Shown: piece after piece, positions 58,020 through 64,000 of the stretch
Position numbering within the stretch: position 1 is the stretch's first letter
Layout of the letters: every line of letters starts with the position of its first letter
Assembly: GCA_001584585.1 (NCBI GenBank)
Contig: LSYV01000003.1
Location: 4,291,176 to 4,355,175 of the forward strand
Source of the DNA: Gonium pectorale
Lineage: Eukaryota > Chlorophyta > Chlorophyceae > Chlamydomonadales > Volvocaceae
Reading direction: 5' to 3'
Length of the DNA: 64,000 nt
Notes under the pieces: model-generated
The model's database searches: none
Seen by the model: only the letters and a program-made list of their open reading frames with translations
What the model was told of the DNA's origin: nothing
Made by a program: the position numbers and the translations under genes

Positions 58020-61000
58020 ATGGCGCCTTCGAGCATCCCACGCCTGTTATTTATCTTAGGATTTCTCTCTGTCGGGTCCTGGCTGGCCGCACTAGCCAGG
58101 CCTATCGACCCACGACAGCAGTCGGCTCAGCAGCAGCAGCAGGTGGTTCCGGCGAGGCGTGTCCCTCAAGTATATGTGAACGGCGTGCCGGGCTTGCAGG
58201 CAACTTTCGGAAAACTGGCACAGGCGCCGACCCACGGGACAGGATCGTCGCCTGACTTGGCCACGTTGCAGCGCATTCGAGACAGTATTGACAACTGGAA
58301 TGCTGCGGCTGCAGCAAACGAGTACACAGGTGCGCCCCAGGTTGCAACGCCTGGTCGGCTGACTTGTGTCCCCGCTTTGGTTACAGTCGTGCAAAAATGG
58401 GCGCTTCTTCGTGGAGTTCCTGGTTTCCGCGGGCCCTGAGCCGCCGGCCAATGGGTGCCAGCTGTCCGCTCGCGCGTCGCTCGCTCGACTCACCGGTTCT
58501 GGCATATATTGCGATCATGCTCGTGCGCATGCTTACCAGGTGCCTGCGCCTGTGCCGTGACTGCAAGCTCTGCGGCTGAGTTCGGCCCCTCGTTCCTTCC
58601 TGACACGTCGGGTGTGCCGTTTCCCTCGTGCCCCGCTGCCCTGTCTGCGTCAGGCTGGAACGACGACAAACCTTGCGGTGGCAACTGGACTGGCGTACGC
58701 TGCGACAGCGAGGGGCGTGTCGTGGAGTTGGTTCTGGTGTGCACACAGGTGAAAGCGCCCCGCCGCGGGGACAGGGGGTGCTCCCTGCAACAGATGCCCG
58801 TGCGAGCGGTGTCTCGATTGGCATGCGTACGTGTCTGGAGTGAACACCATCAGAAAGAAGAGAGGAGTCTGCGAAGAAAGAGCAGCGAGCTGCGCTTGCC
58901 CGGTTGGGTGCCAAGAAACGTACACATGCTCAGACGAGCGGACGCCTAACTGCGCCTCATATGCGCCCCACAAGCCTACGCAAGCTCCCCAGTTTGTCAA
59001 AAGGTCCCCTACCTGGGGCTGTGCCATCCACCCCCACCCCACAGCAACCCTGCTTCTCAGGGCCCCTGTCAACAAGCTTCGCCGACCTCACTGCCCTTGC
59101 TAAGCTGGACCTGTACACGTCCAACCTTTACGGCACGCTGCCAGCCGAATGGGCCTACCCCGGCGTCTTCCCCAGCCTCAGCTTCTTGCGCCTGTCCTTC
59201 AACAACGCCACTGGCACAATTCCGCCCGAGTGGGGCCGTAATGGTGCCTTCCCGCAGCTGCGGTAGGTCATTCGTGTCCGCGCGACTGCACCACTGCACC
59301 CGACCGGTTGTCGGTGCCTGGAGGTGGTATTCTCGGCTTTCATGCGTTCAGTCCTCCAAAGTCCATATTGGACCATTTCGGCTGCAAGTGCCACATGTTG
59401 TTGGCTGTTGTTGGGTGGATCCATCCGGTGGGTAGGGCTGCATCAGCCTAGCCCCGTCGGCCGAGGCAGCAGCGTGGTACCCACAGGCCCGCGGCGCTGT
59501 GGGCGCAGCATAGCCCTCATGCCCTGCTTTGCCTTGACGTGCGCCATTGCGCGTGGGCGGCCGGGATCGCCCGCCAGAGTACTGAGGAGTGTTTGCCTCC
59601 GGACCCCCGTGTGGCATGCCCTTAGGTCCCTCTACCTGGTGAGCTACCCAAATGGCGCTCCAGAAGTAGCCGCCGGCGCGGCAGGATGAGGCGTGACTGG
59701 GCCCAGCTCGAGCCATGAAGATGCTTGGAGTCCAGTGGGGGGGGGGGCGCGGGTTGTGTTCCGTTTCAAGGGCGCGGCTGATGTCTGGGTCATCGCCTGT
59801 CTATGCGTGCGGGGATTTGTGTTTCATGACATGCAAGGCAACCGCTGCTGCGCAGAACAACAACAACCTGAGCGGCACGCTGCCGCCCGAGTGGGGCCAG
59901 TTCAACAGCTTCCGCGCCCTGGAGCTCCTCTTCCTTGGAGACAACAACATTGAAGGTGCGGTGCGGCCTGCCAGCAAGCGTGCAGGCAAATTAGTCCGCG
60001 TATAGCAGGAGGGAATGGAGGCAAGGGCCCGGGGGGGCAGGAGGAGCTGGCATCGAGGGGCCGACAGAAGAACGTGAGGCGCTGTGCGACAGGCGACGGT
60101 CGCCTTCAGAAGCGTAGCCCTCTTCGGATCCATTGACCGGAAGTCCCTTTCATCGCTGCTGCCCTACACGCCGGCAGCGAGCAGCTTACGCTTTGGGTCT
60201 CCCCTGAATCTCTGCTGACCAAGTGTGCTGGTCGTCTGCATGCGCAGGCACACTCCCCGGCTCGTGGGGCACGTCCGGAGCCTTCAGCCACCTCTCACTG
60301 CTATCCGCCATCTCAAACCAGCTCAGCGGCAGCCTGCCGCCTGAATGGGCTGCGTCGGGATCGTTCCCTGCACTTCAGGCAAGTCAAAAGGCAACTTGAA
60401 TTTGCTTTCTGCTGATCGTCACGCGGGCGGGCTTCCGCTCACATCATGTGGTGGGGAGGGAATGCGTAATGCCATAGCCTCAAAATAGTCCAGCATTTGA
60501 CCCGTACCCCGACGGCGCAGGACCTCATCCTCATGGACAATCGGTTGAGCGGGACCCTGCCCGTCAACTGGGGCAGCAGCGACGCCTGGGGCAACCTTAC
60601 CGGTAGGCATAGGGGGGTAGCCTCCATCGCCTCAACGAAACTGTGGACAGCAGCGGCTTAGGGTCAAGTGGGCATGGGCATGGGCATGGATGCGCACACG
60701 CCAAAGACGGCGTTGGCACTTGCCGGTAGCTGCCTAAGCCCTGAAGCCAGCGACCGGCCTGACGTACGCATTCCGCCGCACGTGCACAGTCGAGCTCCTA
60801 CCCACCCTTCAGCTTTGCGCACCGGCCGATTCGTTCCCCGCCACTACCCGCCTGCCACCCGGCCAAAAAGGTTTACAAACTCCCCTCCCCCGCCAGGTCT
60901 GCTGCTTGCCTTCAACCAGCTGAGCGGCTCCCTGCCGCCCTCGTGGGGTTCACAGGGCGCCTTTCCAGCGCTGGGTGAGTTTTTTTTGCCAAACTTGAGC

Positions 61001-62828
61001 GACCTGTGCGACGGCCAAGCTGCGTGACCCATGGGTCTACAGGCCCAACAGAGCGAGCCTTTCGCCTTTTGCCAAAGCGGATGGCAGCGCGCGCCACCCC
61101 TCCGGCGCTTTTCCAGTACGTCCTCGCATGTTGTTCACTCAGAACCTAGCCTTCTTAACCGGTGCGTGTCTCCTCACGTGCGTGGCCCCTCATGTGCCAT
61201 CGATGGCTCGGCGTTCCTCCTGGCCTCCACGCACCACCAAAAGAAACCTCCACCGCAGGCGACCTCTACCTGCACCGCAACCGCCTCAGCGGGTCCCTGC
61301 CTCTATCCTGGGGCGCCCCGGGCTCCCTGCCCAACCTGCGCTGGCTGTCGGCGTTTGACAACCAGCTCACAGGTGCGGAGAGGCCAAAGGCAGGGCCGTT
61401 CTTCCCCACGAACGCTGAACCGCGTCGCACTTCACCGTACCCTTCCGTAACGCAAGATACCGGGAGCCGATGCACGCTCCCGGAATGACCGCTCGGCACT
61501 CAGTGCAATTTATTTTGTTGCTGTGGTACGGCACTATGCAGCCCCTTGCGCTTCTAAGCCTGTCACTCTCCTGTGCGGCACCCCGCGCTCGGGGGGAGCT
61601 CTGCCCGACCCGACCCGACCCCACCCCGGACCTCGCTGCCACCGCACCCCGCCCCTGCCCGGCTCTAGGCCCGCTCCCGAGCTCGTGGGGCGCCTCGCCC
61701 CAGGTGCTGCCCAACCTGCGCAACCTCTTCATCTCCGGCAACAACTTCAGGTGGGATGGGTGGAGCCGGTAGCCAGGGATGGGGCGTTTCGGGAGGTGAA
61801 AGCCGCCAGTCGAGTTGTTCAGTGTGGTACCCAGTTAGGCGGGAAAGGGGACCGTGCGGTGACCGGTTTTCCCTTCACCCACAGTCAGCAAGCTGATTTG
61901 CTCAGCACGGGTCAGCTGGCGGCGCTACATGCAAGCTGTGGCGGGTACACCGGTCACTGACGTCAGGTCATGTGGATAACTTTGTCCAATCCCTGAACCT
62001 GCTCCCGCTTTCCCTACCCTCTCTCCCATCCTCTGCTGGGTTGGATGTTTGGCGGGCGAGCATGTGCCACGTGCCGCAGTCAACCGCTTACGCCGTGTCT
62101 CCAGCCGCCCACGCAGTCCTGCTCCCCTTTGCCCATGTCCCCTGCCCGCCCCCCCCCCCCCGCCACCGCACAGCGGCCCACTGCCCGCCGACTGGGGCCG
62201 CCCCAACGCCTTCCCGCAGCTGCGCAACCTGGACCTCTCCTACAACCCCGGCCTCTTCGGCCCCCTGCCCGACTCGTGGGGCCTCTCCAGCGCCTTCCCC
62301 TCCCTGCAGCAGCTGCGCCTCGCCAACTGCTCCATCCGGGGCACCCTGCCAGCCAGCTGGGGGTCATCTGCCGGCTTAGACAGCCTGGCGGCGCTAACGC
62401 TCCAGGGCAACCAGCTGTCCGGTTCCATCCCGGCCGAGTGGGCCCAGCGGGCCGGCTTCGGCGCGCCGCCGCTCACGGTGGTGGTCCGCCCCGGGAACGG
62501 CGGCCTGTGCGGGTCGGTACCTGATGGGGTGCTGCTGGTGGCGGCTTCGAACAGCTCGGGTGAGGGCACCCCGGGCCTGCCGGAGCTGGGCCCCGTTGGC
62601 GGCGACAGTGCGAGGGGCGAGCCGGCCTCGGTCCAGGGCTTTACAGCGATGCTTCTGGAGGCGTCGGGCGATGAGGAGGCGCATATGCGCAGCATTCTGT
62701 TCGCCGGCGACGCTCCGGCCGGCGGCAGTGCCGGCGGCGCCAGCAACGGCGGCAGCAGCGGCGGCAGTGGCCGCCGCCAGTCGCAGGACGCCAGCTTGAT
62801 AAACACCGTGCAGCTGCCGGTTTGCTGA
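58020..62828 (+). CDS. Secreted leucine-rich-repeat protein
   Basis: Extracellular LRR protein; no kinase domain or membrane helix follows the repeats, so it is probably secreted or wall-associated. Exons: 58020-58329, 58540-58736, 59045-59262, 59626-59638, 59856-59955, 60248-60378, 60521-60602, 60897-60974, 61259-61372, 61669-61750 and 62174-62828, giving 659 residues. The start was chosen because MAPSSIPRLLFILGFLSVGS is a good signal peptide; an in-frame ATG at 57978 precedes it. An N-cap like plant LRRNT (WNDDKPCGGNWTGVRCD) leads into plant-type LRRs with LSGxLPxxWG, e.g. LNNNNLSGTLPPEWG. Every repeat carries a Trp-Gly pair after the Pro. The last 120 or so residues are Gly/Ser-rich and end QLPVC. 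Exon 4 is only 13 bases, and the intron after exon 6 begins with GC. Confidence 0.92.
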
Positions 62829-63647
62829 GGCGGTCCCGGTCAGAGAGCTTCAGGTGAAGGCGCCTGGTGTACTGTGGTGCTGCTTCTTCAGCGTGTAGCT
62901 GTGCATGTCTGACTGGAAGGCACGGTGTAGATTGGGAGGGAGCAGCGTGTGTATGGACGCAAACGGCGTGTGCAGAACGGCGTGGATATGTTGAAAGTAG
63001 CACGGTTGTCTTAGTCCACCATCCCAGCTTCACACCCGGCCATGTTCAGCGATGCTATGCGATGCGTGGGCGTGCTAGCCCTCATCTCTGCAAAAGGTAC
63101 ACGGACACGCCAGGATCGGTTTGCCGCGCAGGATCCAGCATGCTGTGTCGCGCGGCCAAGCACGGTGGTCAATTTCCCCTGCACCCGACGCGCATCTCGG
63201 CAACTCGCCATCAAATTTGACATGCGCTGCGGCTTTTGGTGTTTGCATGTTTCCTGCGGTGAGCCGGGTGTGTAAGGCATGTTGTGGGAAGCGCCGGCAT
63301 CCCGGCCCATGGGTCTCGGCCTGAGCTGGTAGGCGCCTGATGACGATATATGGTGGAAAAGTAGCTGCTCATAGCCCCGTTCTCTTCAGGCGAAAGGCGG
63401 CCTTTGTCTGTAGCTCTTTGCTGTGCCTGGCTGAATGCCTCTAGCCATGTTCATGTTTGCAGGCGGAACGAGGCGCCACTGTTCCGTTTGTTGCGGGCCG
63501 TAAGGCAAGGTGTTACCAGGCTATGCTGTCTGGTTAGGCTGAGTTGTTTCATAGAATTTTCGTAAGGCCGGCCTCGGTTGAATTCGCAGCACCCCTCGTG
63601 GCGGATACGTACCCACACCGCGCACCCAGTATCTTTGACCACCCAAG
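62829..63647. other. Intergenic: LRR-gene 3' UTR and upstream of the edge gene
   Basis: About 820 bp with no supported exon. TGTAA at 63271-63275 is the likely end of the LRR transcript. Confidence 0.5.
63271..63275 (+). promoter_or_regulatory. Candidate poly(A) signal of the LRR gene
   Basis: TGTAA, 443 bases after the stop. Confidence 0.5.
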
Positions 63648-64000
63648 ATGACATCAACGGCGGTATCACGTGTAAGTTGCCAACAGAAGCAGAGCGCCCA
63701 TGGGGTTTGCAGCACGCAAGGTGCCAAGAGGGACGATGACATAACCGTGTACGACCGGCTCTCGCGCCTGCTGAGCGACGTGAACCCGCGCACCCTGCGG
63801 GGCCCTCCCTGGTGGGGGAGGAACCAGACAGCCTGCAGCGGTGCATGCTTTCACGTTCACGCACCTCCATTGCTTGTCGTGTTGCGCGACACCCTGCTGG
63901 AGGAGGAGGCCAGCTCGTTCTCGTCCTTGAGAACATGGTACTTCACGGTACCTTGATCTGGTAGTTGTGGGCACCCCCGTCAGCTAAGTCACCGCCCATT
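63648..64000 (+). CDS. Unidentified gene, 5' end only (right edge)
   Basis: Not recognised. The ATG at 63648 opens a frame running to 63956 with two protein-like stretches, KRDDDITVYDRLSRLLSDVN and VVLRDTLLEEEASSFSSL. A GTAAGT directly after codon 8 could be a real donor, so the exon structure is open. The minus strand here has a competing frame of poorer composition. The gene would continue beyond the window. Confidence 0.4.

Overview
The window is nuclear DNA of a volvocine green alga, probably Chlamydomonas or a close relative. It is GC-rich. Genes have many short exons with GTGAGT/GTGCGT/GTGGGG donors and pyrimidine-rich acceptors, and TGTAA poly(A) signals follow several stops. Gene content is typical of a flagellate alga: a chloroplast magnesium chelatase subunit, a radial-spoke J protein and PPR proteins. 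All gene models were assembled by eye from splice sites, reading phase and family similarity. In almost every gene the exon phases close exactly.

Left third (1-24 kb). A partial unidentified gene (-) is head to head with CHLI2 (+, magnesium chelatase subunit I). CHLI2 converges on CPP1 (-), the J-like chaperone of protochlorophyllide oxidoreductase, so two chlorophyll-synthesis genes lie tail to tail. HSLU (-) follows, head to head with a long polyQ-rich gene (+). That gene carries a canonical eIF4E-binding motif and looks like an algal 4E-T (eIF4E transporter).

Middle (24-47 kb). A 409-residue coiled-coil gene (-) shares a 402-bp promoter interval with RSP16 (+, DNAJB13-type radial spoke protein). 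Next come PIGX (-, GPI mannosyltransferase I subunit) and a large DENN-domain gene (-) whose tail has clathrin/AP-2-type motifs. After that is a PPR-cyclin fusion gene (+). A 243-bp stretch covering its 5' end is duplicated upstream, and a perfect 18-bp-arm hairpin lies between the copies.

Right third (47-64 kb). A 4.5-kb gene-poor interval holds an imperfect direct repeat and only weak coding candidates. It is followed by a GLG1/MG-160-type Golgi membrane protein (+), a secreted leucine-rich-repeat protein (+) with a GC-AG intron and a 13-nt exon, and the start of an unidentified gene at the edge.

Two genes (4E-T-like and PPR-cyclin) need a one-base correction in a short C run to stay in frame. 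These look like assembly indels but could be real lesions. I saw no rRNA, tRNA, CRISPR array or intact transposon.
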